Source: Streptosporangium violaceochromogenes (lineage in GTDB: Bacteria > Actinomycetota > Actinomycetes > Streptosporangiales > Streptosporangiaceae). From it: a DNA stretch of 64,000 nt. The notes beneath the pieces were generated by a model that ran no database searches, was not told the DNA's origin, and saw only the letters and a program-made list of their open reading frames with translations. A program made the position numbers and the translations under genes. Location of the stretch: the NCBI RefSeq assembly GCF_014654615.1, contig NZ_BNBB01000024.1:24235-88234 (forward strand). The letters are read 5' to 3'. Of the stretch, positions 1-6,315 are shown piece after piece; the stretch's first letter is position 1; every line of letters begins with the position of its first letter.

Positions 1-69
1 ACCGTGGCCGAGAAGGCGACCATGCTGGAAGCCGCCCGCGAAGGCCTGGCCGGGGAGGCGGTCTCGTGA
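1..69 (+). CDS. C-terminal end of an unidentified protein (partial)
   Basis: The first 22 codons stay open in frame 1 and end at a TGA at 67-69, so this is the tail of a gene that begins before the window. The visible residues are charged and alanine-rich (AEKATMLEAAREGL) and give no family. The stop overlaps the GTG start of the next gene by 4 bases (GTGA), which suggests translational coupling and one operon with the two small proteins that follow. Confidence 0.5.
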   Translation, partial: TVAEKATMLEAAREGLAGEAVS

Positions 70-506
70 TCGGGCAGCCTCGTCTTCCCGGGCGGCATCG
101 CGCCGGTCAGGCCCCCACGACCGTGCACCGCCGGGCATGGGACGGCCCGGCCCGCGCCGAGGCCGAGCGGCTGGAGCGCTCGCGGCCCGGGTGGGTGGTG
201 CTGTACGGCGTGGGCAGCCGCCGCTTCTACGCCATGGCGGCCTGGCCGGTCTCCGAGCCGGTGATGGTTTCGGACCCCACCGCCGAGGGGCTGGAGGAGC
301 GGATGGGCGAGGCCGAGGCGGCGCTGCTCCTCCGGTCGGCGCCCTCCAGGCCGACATCCGTTCCGGCCGGTCCCATCGTCGTGGCCCCCGAGCGGGTACG
401 GCGACGCCCCCACCCGGCGAGGAGCCGGCGCACCGCGACCACGGCCCGGGGCCTGCCGTACCCGCCGGAGGGGCCGTCTTTCCCGCGCCGGGGGAACGCG
501 GCGTGA
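66..506 (+). CDS. Small hypothetical protein with a PGW...YGV...RRFYA core
   Basis: This encodes 146 residues. The GTG start at 66 is supported by a GGGAGG at 54-59 and by overlap with the preceding stop. The middle third reads RPGWVVLYGVGSRRFYA, then an alternating hydrophobic stretch and an acidic helix. It resembles short actinobacterial proteins, often found beside plasmid-type or regulatory genes, that share a PGW(x)n(F/Y)(W/Y)A core; this is recollection, not a search. The C-terminal third is basic, low in complexity and probably unstructured. It overlaps the next gene by 4 bases. No function can be assigned. Confidence 0.6.
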   Translation: MIGQPRLPGRHRAGQAPTTVHRRAWDGPARAEAERLERSRPGWVVLYGVGSRRFYAMAAWPVSEPVMVSDPTAEGLEERMGEAEAALLLRSAPSRPTSVPAGPIVVAPERVRRRPHPARSRRTATTARGLPYPPEGPSFPRRGNAA

Positions 507-943
507 CCTCCGCCGCGCCTGCCGGCCCGCACCGGCCCTCACCCTCGGCTCCCGGGGAACCGCCGACTCACGGGGAGGCGTCCGGGCGGTCCTCACCTCC
601 GGTCCGGCGGGCACTCCCGCCACCCCCGGCCCTGGCCCCGGTAACGGACTCGGTAACGGCCCTGGCGATGGACTCGGCACTGGAAAAGGGACAGGAACCC
701 GAGCGGGTACGGCAGGAGGCACAACGGGCCGCCCTGGCGGAGGCCTTTCCCACCTGGAAGATCGTCTGCGTCTCCCACCTGACCGTCCCCCTGTGGTTCG
801 CCCTCTACCGCCAACCCCTCACCCCGCAGCAGGAGGAGGCCGGGTTCCGGCCCACCATGTTGCGTGACTCGGCCAAGGCACTCCAGGCCGAGCCGGCCCG
901 GCGCTGCCGCGCCACCCGCCTGCCCCTTCCCCCGTCTCCCTGA
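503..943 (+). CDS. Small hypothetical protein paired with its upstream neighbour
   Basis: This encodes 146 residues. I start it at GTG 503 (overlapping the previous TGA, with GGGGGA at 491-495) rather than further upstream, because the longer frame runs through the neighbour. The first 55 residues are Pro/Ser/Gly-rich and probably disordered. The C-terminal half has a charged helix, then PTWKIVCV, PLWFALYRQPLT and a closing helix. The order W-hydrophobic strand-WFALYR-helix mimics the core of the preceding protein, so the two may be diverged relatives. Function is unknown. Confidence 0.55.
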   Translation: MTSAAPAGPHRPSPSAPGEPPTHGEASGRSSPPVRRALPPPPALAPVTDSVTALAMDSALEKGQEPERVRQEAQRAALAEAFPTWKIVCVSHLTVPLWFALYRQPLTPQQEEAGFRPTMLRDSAKALQAEPARRCRATRLPLPPSP

Positions 944-1040
944 AGGCTCCCCGACCTCCCTGAAAGACCCTTTCTGAAAGCCGGTACGGCGACGCCGGAG
1001 CCACGATCGCCCCGCAGCACCGCCGTACCACCTCCGCCTC

Positions 1041-1082
1041 CGGCGGGAGGACTCTTCACCTTCCCAAAGAGCCCTCCCGCCG
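1041..1082 (+). terminator. Imperfect GC-rich hairpin
   Basis: CGGCGGGAGG-A-CTCTT at 1041-1056 pairs with AAGAG-C-CCTCCCGCCG at 1067-1082, with one mismatch and a 9-base loop. It lies about 100 bases after the small-protein pair and has no T tract. It is a likely 3'-end structure for that operon. Confidence 0.45.
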
Positions 1083-1144
1083 GAACCCCGGCGCCCCCAC
1101 CCCAGGGACCCCGAAGGGGACGGGTGAACCGCGCCGGTCGCCCC

Positions 1145-1190
1145 AGGTGTTCCCGCCGGTCCCGCTTCTCCGGCGGGAACACCTCTTTTC
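1145..1190 (+). terminator. Intrinsic terminator (15-bp perfect stem plus T-rich tail)
   Basis: AGGTGTTCCCGCCGG (1145-1159) and its exact complement (1170-1184) flank a 10-base loop, followed by CTTTTC. It stands about 45 bases before the BldC-like gene. It should therefore insulate that gene from upstream transcription, or act as a conditional leader terminator for it. Confidence 0.65.
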
Positions 1191-1234
1191 TCCGCATCGC
1201 CCCGCTTCCTCGTCACACACCGGCAGGAGACCCC

Positions 1235-1591
1235 GTGAAAGGCACCAAGACCACCAGTGGTGACGGCGTTCCCCCCGTCATCGGCCGGCTCCTGACCCCG
1301 GCCGAGGTCGCGGCCGCCTTCCGGGTCGACCCCAAAACCGTCGGGCGGTGGGCCAAGGCCGGACGGCTCACCTCCATCCGCACCCCGGGCGGCCATCGCC
1401 GTTACCTGGAGACCGAGATCCGCGCGCTGACGTACGGCCAGGCCACACCAGCTCAGGCGCGGGCGGGCACGACGCACACGGCGGCGCGCACGGTACGGCC
1501 GTCCTCGCGGCGGTCACCGTCAACGGCTATCCGCACTCGGCGCGTTCCCAGACGGTGGAGCGCCGCACCAGTTCCTCCGGCACCCCGGTGA
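1235..1591 (+). CDS. BldC-like MerR-type helix-turn-helix DNA-binding protein (paralogue)
   Basis: This encodes 118 residues. The GTG start at 1235 has AGGAGA 4 bases upstream. Residues about 19-68 are a complete BldC-type winged HTH (LLTPAEVAAAFRVDP, TVGRWAKAGRLTSIRT, GGHRRYLETEIRAL), nearly the same as the true BldC at 29352-29555. A roughly 50-residue Thr/Arg/Pro-rich tail follows, which BldC lacks. The tail's last 65 bases lie antisense to the 3' end of the relaxase-like gene, so it may be read-through created when an original stop was lost. Likely a DNA-binding regulator or an excisionase-like factor of the local accessory region; targets unknown. Confidence 0.75.
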   Translation: MKGTKTTSGDGVPPVIGRLLTPAEVAAAFRVDPKTVGRWAKAGRLTSIRTPGGHRRYLETEIRALTYGQATPAQARAGTTHTAARTVRPSSRRSPSTAIRTRRVPRRWSAAPVPPAPR

Positions 1592-2324
1592 CCTCGAAGT
1601 AGCGGCCTCCGGGGCCGGTCTGCGCCTGGATCTGGAACCCGAGCTTCCCCAGCTCCTCCGCCAGGACGGCGCGTCCCATCGCGCCCCCCAGGCGCAGCGT
1701 TTCGCCTGAGCTCAGGGTCTCGCCGTGGGGAGCCCTCAGCGTGCCGGTCCTGTCGAGCACCGCGACCACGTGGCAGTGCGCGTGCATCTTCGGCGCGGGT
1801 TCCCGCTCCCCCGATTTGACCGGCGTCATCACGTGCAGCGCCACCGAGACGGCGCACCCTCGCATCGGCTCCCTGCCGCCCGCGGCCGGGGCGCTCTGCA
1901 TCAGGTGCCCGACCGCGGTGTCGGCGGCCATGAACATCGACCGTTCGATCTCCACACGTGTCTGCGGATCTCCCTGGGCCCACAGCCACGACACCGAGCC
2001 GGGCGCCCACAGGGTCAGGTCGCAACTGTCGATCATCGCGCCGGGTGCCGCGACGTGCGGCCGGCGCACGGAGATCTGGGTGACCGCGTGGCGTCCCCGC
2101 AACGTCCGTGCCAGCTCCTCGACGTGGACCTCGGCGCCCCGTTCCAGTCCCAGGCGGCTCAGGGTCTCCGCCGCTCCCAGCCACATGGAGTTCGCCCGTG
2201 CCGTCGCGTCGCCCGCGCGGGCGAAGGCCCTTGGCGACAACGTGTCGTCCAGCGGGTGTGCGGCCGCCGCCGTGGCGGCCGTCCTGTCGTCGGCCCCCAC
2301 CGAGATGCCGCGGATCGTCAACAC
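1527..2324 (-). CDS. Stand-alone degenerate MobF/TrwC-type relaxase domain protein
   Basis: This encodes 265 residues from the GTG at 2324, chosen for a GGGAGG about 10 bases upstream; the frame is open further to 2423. The order of motifs follows the TrwC relaxase domain: a CDLTLWAPGSVSWLWA segment (usually YDLTFSAPKSVS), then HAHCHVV where relaxases have the metal-binding HTHVV. Two things differ from a working relaxase. The N-terminal 40 residues contain no tyrosine, where the catalytic Tyr pair normally lies. The protein also stops where the domain ends, with no helicase part. The canonical Lys of APKSVS is Gly. It may be a decayed relaxase or a repurposed DNA-binding or nucleotidyl-transfer fold. 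It converges on and overlaps the BldC-like gene. Confidence 0.65.
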   Translation of the reverse strand: MLTIRGISVGADDRTAATAAAAHPLDDTLSPRAFARAGDATARANSMWLGAAETLSRLGLERGAEVHVEELARTLRGRHAVTQISVRRPHVAAPGAMIDSCDLTLWAPGSVSWLWAQGDPQTRVEIERSMFMAADTAVGHLMQSAPAAGGREPMRGCAVSVALHVMTPVKSGEREPAPKMHAHCHVVAVLDRTGTLRAPHGETLSSGETLRLGGAMGRAVLAEELGKLGFQIQAQTGPGGRYFEVTGVPEELVRRSTVWERAECG

Positions 2325-2456
2325 GAGCTGCCCAACCTCCCGGAGGAACGCGACATAACGGCGTCCTACTCTGCCGCAACCGCTGGACAATCGTGTGATT
2401 TCACAGCTTTTCCATCCGCTCACCCCGTTGACATGGTGGCCGCCGGTTCACCGCGA

Positions 2457-2547
2457 GACGGCGAAGACAAGAGGAGACAAGAGGAGACAGGGGGAGACGG
2501 AGGGAGACAGGGAGGAGACAGAGAGGAGAGAAAGGAGACGGGAGGAG
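2457..2547. repeat. Polypurine tract of roughly 10-bp GAGGAGACAR units
   Basis: From 2457 to 2547 the + strand is almost only purines plus C, built from imperfect units such as GAGGAGACAA, GAGGAGACAG and GGGGAGACGG. It abuts the stop codon of the MarR-type gene on the - strand. In that transcript it is a pyrimidine-rich, G-poor 3' UTR, as expected for a Rho loading site. The mirror-like polypurine-polypyrimidine character could also allow triplex DNA. Confidence 0.7.
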
Positions 2548-3018
2548 TCAGCCGGACGTGGCGATGTACCGCTCGCGCCATTTGTCGATCAGCGGGACCA
2601 ACTCCTCCAGCATGTAGGCGTAGAAGTCCTGCATCTCGTGGAGCCGCCGGCCGGTGAGGCTGTCCTCGCCCACCACGTCGATGCCCTCCCGGGCGGCGTC
2701 GCGCATGACCGCCAGCAGGGCGTTCTGCTGGGACATCAGGGCCGGCCAGGCGCCCCGGCGGAAGCGGTAGTGGTCACGGCGGCTGCCGGGGGCGGGGACC
2801 CGTTCGACCAGTCCGGACGGGATGAGCTGCTTGATCGCCGTGGACACCGTACCGGAGCTGATGGAGAGCTCCTCGCACAGATCGGCGGCGGTCATCGCCT
2901 CCTGCCTGCTGTAGAGCAGGCAGGTCATCACCCGGGCGGTCATCTTCTGCATGCCGCCCTGAGCCAGGATCAGGGCCAGTTTCTCAGCGGTCTCACGCAG
3001 TCGTTCGTCGGTGTCCAT
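2548..3018 (-). CDS. MarR/GbsR-type transcriptional regulator
   Basis: This encodes 156 residues from the ATG at 3018; a GTG at 3039 is in frame, and neither has a clear ribosome-binding site. A winged helix-turn-helix occupies roughly residues 30-95 (MTAADLCEELSISSGTVSTA, then GLVERVPAPGSRRDHYRF as the wing). The C-terminal helices would form the dimer interface, as in GbsR/MarR proteins. It is divergent from the ABC-2 exporter at 3128, with a palindrome between them, so it most likely represses that operon and itself. The ligand is unknown but may be the exported compound. Confidence 0.85.
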   Translation of the reverse strand: MDTDERLRETAEKLALILAQGGMQKMTARVMTCLLYSRQEAMTAADLCEELSISSGTVSTAIKQLIPSGLVERVPAPGSRRDHYRFRRGAWPALMSQQNALLAVMRDAAREGIDVVGEDSLTGRRLHEMQDFYAYMLEELVPLIDKWRERYIATSG

Positions 3019-3056
3019 GTACCCGAGGGTAGCAAACACTCTGGATGTTCCCAGTA

Positions 3057-3072
3057 TTTACAGATCTGCAAA
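3057..3072. promoter_or_regulatory. Palindromic operator candidate between the MarR-type gene and the ABC operon
   Basis: TTTACAGATCTGCAAA is a palindrome with one mismatched pair, centred on CAGATCTG. It lies in the divergent promoter region. It sits between outer arms CACTCTG (3037-3043) and CAGAGTG (3086-3092), which are themselves inverted. Size and symmetry fit a MarR-family dimer site. Confidence 0.5.
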
Positions 3073-3127
3073 ACTTGCGTACGTTCAGAGTGAGCGCCTT
3101 CCACAGCTCGGGAAAGAGAGCACAGGC

Positions 3128-3883
3128 ATGACCCCCGCCATCGACATCCGAGGCCTGACCAAGCGGTACAAGGACCTCCGCGCCGTGGACCACGTCACCT
3201 TCACCGTGGCACCCGGTGAGGTGTTCGGCTTCGTCGGCCACAACGGCGCAGGCAAGACCACCACCATCCAGATGTTGCTCGGCCTGATCCGGCCCACCGA
3301 GGGCACCGCGTCCGTACTGGGCCACGACATCGTGACCGACTCCCTGGCCGTACGGCGGATCTCCGGCTTTCTCCCGGCCTCCTACGCCCTGCCCCGCGAC
3401 ATGACGCCGGTGACGTTCCTGTCCTATGTGGCGTCCATGTTCGGCATGAGCGGCAGACCGGTGCGCGACAAGATCGACGAGCTGCTCACCATGTTCGGCC
3501 TGGAGAAGGTCGCCACGAAGAAGCTGGGCGGGTTCTCCAGCGGCATGACGCAGAAGGTCGGCCTCGCCCAGGCGCTCATCAACGACCCGAAGGTCCTGTT
3601 CCTGGACGAGCCCAGCAGCGCCCTGGACCCGATCGGGCGCTCCGACCTCATGCTGCATCTGGCCGGCCTGGCCCGTGACAAGGGTGTGGCCGTGCTCTTC
3701 TCCACCCACATCCTGTCCGACATCGAGGACGCCTCGAAGCGGGTCGCCATCCTGCACCGCGGCAGGCTGCTGGCCGTCGGCGACCTGGACGAGCTCAAGG
3801 CCCTCCACGGCACCCCCCGGATGGACGACCTCTACCTCACGCTGGTGCGCGGCGCCATGACCGGCGAGGAGGTCACGGCATGA
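3128..3883 (+). CDS. ABC-2 type transporter ATP-binding protein
   Basis: This encodes 251 residues; the ATG at 3128 follows GGGAAAGAGAG. Walker A is GHNGAGKTT (residues 37-45). The signature is the variant FSSGMTQK (about 136-143), where most have LSGGQ. Walker B is VLFLDEPSSALDP (about 156-168), and the switch His lies in FSTHIL. It supplies the ATPase for the two permeases that follow, coupled by an ATGA overlap at 3880. Substrate cannot be told; exporters of this layout under MarR control often move drugs, peptides or lipids. Confidence 0.93.
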   Translation: MTPAIDIRGLTKRYKDLRAVDHVTFTVAPGEVFGFVGHNGAGKTTTIQMLLGLIRPTEGTASVLGHDIVTDSLAVRRISGFLPASYALPRDMTPVTFLSYVASMFGMSGRPVRDKIDELLTMFGLEKVATKKLGGFSSGMTQKVGLAQALINDPKVLFLDEPSSALDPIGRSDLMLHLAGLARDKGVAVLFSTHILSDIEDASKRVAILHRGRLLAVGDLDELKALHGTPRMDDLYLTLVRGAMTGEEVTA

Positions 3884-4644
3884 CCACCTTCCTGGGGCAG
3901 GAGGTGCGCACCCTGCTACGCGCCCGCCGGGTCAAGGTGATCGCGGCCGTCGTCCTCTACGCCCTGCTCGCCTTCCCCGTCGCGATGAAGCGCCCCCCGC
4001 AGAGCGTGGTGGACCTGGCGACGGGCTGGTTCGACGGCGACGGCTCCTTCACCCTGTTCATGTTCGCCTACCTGGACCTGAACATGAACAAGGTCGCGGC
4101 GTTCTCCGGCATCATCCTGGCCGGCGGGATCATCGCCGACGAGCGTGCCCGTGGCGAGCTGCCGCTGCTGTGGAGCAAGCCGGTCACCCGTACCCGTTAC
4201 TTCCTGGTCCGGCTGACCGGGGCGCTCGCGCTGTTCGCCCTGATCTACACCACGGCCACGCTGATCGGCGCCCTCTACTACCCCACCCAGGTCAGCGGCT
4301 TCGACCCGGCCGTCTATCTCGGCATGGCGACGGTGCACCTGTTCGCCGCCGGGTACGCGGTGACCCTGGCGGGCACCATGGGCGTCCTGCTCGGCCGCAA
4401 GATCCCCGCCATGCTGATCAGCCTGCTGACGCTCAGCGCCTTCGTCGGCATGGCGTTCCTGCCGTTCTACACCGGCTCTTCCTGGCTGGGCTGGTTCAAC
4501 CCCTTCTACCACGGCGTCTCGCTGATCGGGCGGATGACCACCTTCACCCCGGTGGACATGCTCGGGCCGATCGCCGTCCTGCTCGTGTTCCACGTCGTCA
4601 CCGCCGCCCTCGGCGCCTGGAAGGTCTCCCGGGAGGAGCAGTGA
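3880..4644 (+). CDS. ABC-2 type transporter permease (first)
   Basis: This encodes 254 residues with about six hydrophobic segments. A GIILAGGIIADERARGELPLL motif near residue 75 is typical of ABC-2 permeases (the stretch before the coupling helix), followed by SKPVTRTRYFLVR. The start overlaps the ATPase stop, and its stop overlaps the GTG of the second permease (4641). The three proteins probably form one heteromeric exporter in the cytoplasmic membrane. Confidence 0.88.
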   Translation: MTTFLGQEVRTLLRARRVKVIAAVVLYALLAFPVAMKRPPQSVVDLATGWFDGDGSFTLFMFAYLDLNMNKVAAFSGIILAGGIIADERARGELPLLWSKPVTRTRYFLVRLTGALALFALIYTTATLIGALYYPTQVSGFDPAVYLGMATVHLFAAGYAVTLAGTMGVLLGRKIPAMLISLLTLSAFVGMAFLPFYTGSSWLGWFNPFYHGVSLIGRMTTFTPVDMLGPIAVLLVFHVVTAALGAWKVSREEQ

Positions 4645-5441
4645 CCACCCGCACCACCCCTCGCGGGGCCGCCTACGCCGACTACACCCGCCTCGAAGCC
4701 CGCGCGGCCCTGCGCGGGCACCACCTGTGGGCGTCCGTCGTCCTCGTCGTCATCGGCGTCGCCGACGGGATCCTGCCGGGCGTCCCCTCCATCCAGCGCT
4801 TCTTCGAGGTCGTCTTCGACATGCGCAACGGCGTGCAGACCATTTTGATCAACGACTACACCGGGCTGCTCGGCGTGGTGTACTGGGTGGGCGTCTTCGA
4901 TCTGCTCCGCGTTCACGTGACACCGGCCGAGGAGCGCCGGCTGGCCCTGTACCTGACCAAGCCGATCAGCCGTACCCGCTACCTCGTCAGCAAGCTGGTC
5001 CCGACCGCAGCGGTTCTCACGCTGGTCGGCCTGGTGGGGATGGCCGCCTTCGCCGCCGGCGTGCTGGCCTTCGCCGGCCCGGCCGACTTCAACGGGGGCG
5101 CGTTCGCCGCCACCGGCCTGCTGGTGCTCGCGCTGTCGGCGGTCATGCTGGCGATCGTCAACCTGGCCTTCCTGTTCGTCCGCGACACCTACAACGCGAT
5201 CGTGGTGGCGTCCGCCGTCTTCATCGCCACGGTGCTGCCCGGTGGCATGTACATCTACCGGCCCGACCTGTACTCCCCCGCGCTGAAGAACACCGTGGTC
5301 TTCCCGGCCAACCTGCTGTGGCACGAGGACGACGCCGTCGCCGTCGCCGCGATCGGCCTTCCGGCGCTCCTGGCCGTGGCGGTCGCGCTCACCGCGCTGG
5401 CCGGCCTGCGCCTGCGGAGAACCGACGCCATCAGGGCCTGA
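4641..5441 (+). CDS. ABC-2 type transporter permease (second)
   Basis: This encodes 266 residues; GTG 4641 overlaps the previous stop, with GGGAGGAGCA just upstream. It shares with the first permease the pattern of a charged EERRLALYLTKPISRTRYL loop after the second membrane segment, which supports homology of the two subunits. About six transmembrane stretches are visible. It is the last gene of the operon and is followed by a strong terminator. Confidence 0.88.
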   Translation: MTTRTTPRGAAYADYTRLEARAALRGHHLWASVVLVVIGVADGILPGVPSIQRFFEVVFDMRNGVQTILINDYTGLLGVVYWVGVFDLLRVHVTPAEERRLALYLTKPISRTRYLVSKLVPTAAVLTLVGLVGMAAFAAGVLAFAGPADFNGGAFAATGLLVLALSAVMLAIVNLAFLFVRDTYNAIVVASAVFIATVLPGGMYIYRPDLYSPALKNTVVFPANLLWHEDDAVAVAAIGLPALLAVAVALTALAGLRLRRTDAIRA

Positions 5442-5475
5442 CCTCCTGCCCGTTCCCGTGCGGGAGCGGACCTGC

Positions 5476-5520
5476 CCCCGTCTTCCCTCACCCCGCCCCC
5501 GGGGGTGAGGGAAGACGGGG
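5476..5520 (+). terminator. 19-bp perfect hairpin ending the ABC operon
   Basis: CCCCGTCTTCCCTCACCCC (5476-5494) and its exact complement (5502-5520) enclose a 7-base loop. There is no T tract. It isolates the ABC operon from the next promoter, whose -35 begins at 5521. Confidence 0.8.
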
Positions 5521-5566
5521 TTGACGTACGGGTCAAGTTATTCTCATAATGAGATTCTCTTAGAGT
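5521..5566 (+). promoter_or_regulatory. Promoter with two tandem palindromes before the Nudix-regulator operon
   Basis: TTGACG (5521-5526) and CATAAT (5545-5550), 18 bases apart, form a good vegetative-type promoter. The -10 lies inside the palindrome TCTCAT-A-ATGAGA (5542-5554). A second palindrome, CTCT-T-AGAG (5557-5565), follows with centres 13 bases apart. Such operators over the -10 fit repression, most simply autorepression by the NrtR-like protein encoded directly downstream. Confidence 0.65.
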
Positions 5567-5580
5567 GAGAAGGACGTGGG

Positions 5581-6315
5581 ATGGACGAGTCCGAGTTCCT
5601 CGCCGGGTACGACCCGCGCGACTTTCCCCCCGTCGCCGTGACGGTCGACGTGGTGGCGCTCACGATCCGCGAGAACGCGCTCCGGGTGCTGCTGGTCGAG
5701 CGGGGCGAGCCTCCCCAGGCGGGGCGATGGGCGCTGCCGGGCGGGTTCATCCGCCCGGGTGAGGACCTGCCGGAGGCGGCCGCGCGGGAACTGGCCGAGG
5801 AGACGGGGCTGACCCCGAGGGTCCACATCGAGCAGCTCGCCAGTTACGGAGCGCCCGGCCGGGATCCGCGGATGAGGGTCGTCTCGATCTCCTACCTGGC
5901 CTTCGCCCCCGATCTGCCCGACCCCCGGCCGGGTTCGGACGCGGCGGACGCCGCCTGGCACCGGGCCGACCGCCTGCCCGCGCTCGCGTTCGACCACGGG
6001 CGGATCCTCGCCGACGGGCTGGAGCGGGCCCGCGCCAAGCTGGAGTACACCCCGCTGGCCACCGCGTTCGTCGGCGAGACGTTCACGATCTCCGAGCTGC
6101 GCGGCGTCTACGAGACGGTGTGGGGGGTGGTGCTGCACGCGGGCAACTTCCACCGCAAGGTCCTGTCGGTGCCGGGGTTCGTGGAGGGCACCGGGGAGAC
6201 CACCGAGAGCGGCGGGGCCCGCGGCGGCCCCCGCGCGAAGCTCTACCGGGCCGGGGACGCCCGCCTCCTCCACCCGGCGCTGCTGCGCCCGGCCCGTGAG
6301 GAGGAGATCCGGTGA
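5581..6315 (+). CDS. NrtR-like Nudix-domain transcriptional regulator
   Basis: This encodes 244 residues. The Nudix domain covers about residues 15-150 with a complete box (G55-x5-E-x7-RELAEETGL), so hydrolase activity may be retained; many NrtR regulators have a damaged box. The C-terminal third (LRGVYETVWG, LHAGNFHRKVLSVPGFVE, KLYRAG) is the winged-helix domain of the NrtR family. NrtR proteins sense ADP-ribose or related nucleotides and repress NAD-metabolism genes. Here it heads an operon with a kinase-like, a VWA and an adenylosuccinate-synthetase-like protein, so the ligand may be a product of that operon. It overlaps the next gene by 4 bases. The start is ATG after GAGAAGGACGTGGG. Confidence 0.85.
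   Translation: MDESEFLAGYDPRDFPPVAVTVDVVALTIRENALRVLLVERGEPPQAGRWALPGGFIRPGEDLPEAAARELAEETGLTPRVHIEQLASYGAPGRDPRMRVVSISYLAFAPDLPDPRPGSDAADAAWHRADRLPALAFDHGRILADGLERARAKLEYTPLATAFVGETFTISELRGVYETVWGVVLHAGNFHRKVLSVPGFVEGTGETTESGGARGGPRAKLYRAGDARLLHPALLRPAREEEIR

Noticed and set aside
1..2400. The left patch as the far end of the AICE at 61-64 kb
   Set aside because: No integrase, no tRNA and no matching repeat are visible at the left; 59 kb of housekeeping genes lie between, so the two are separate.
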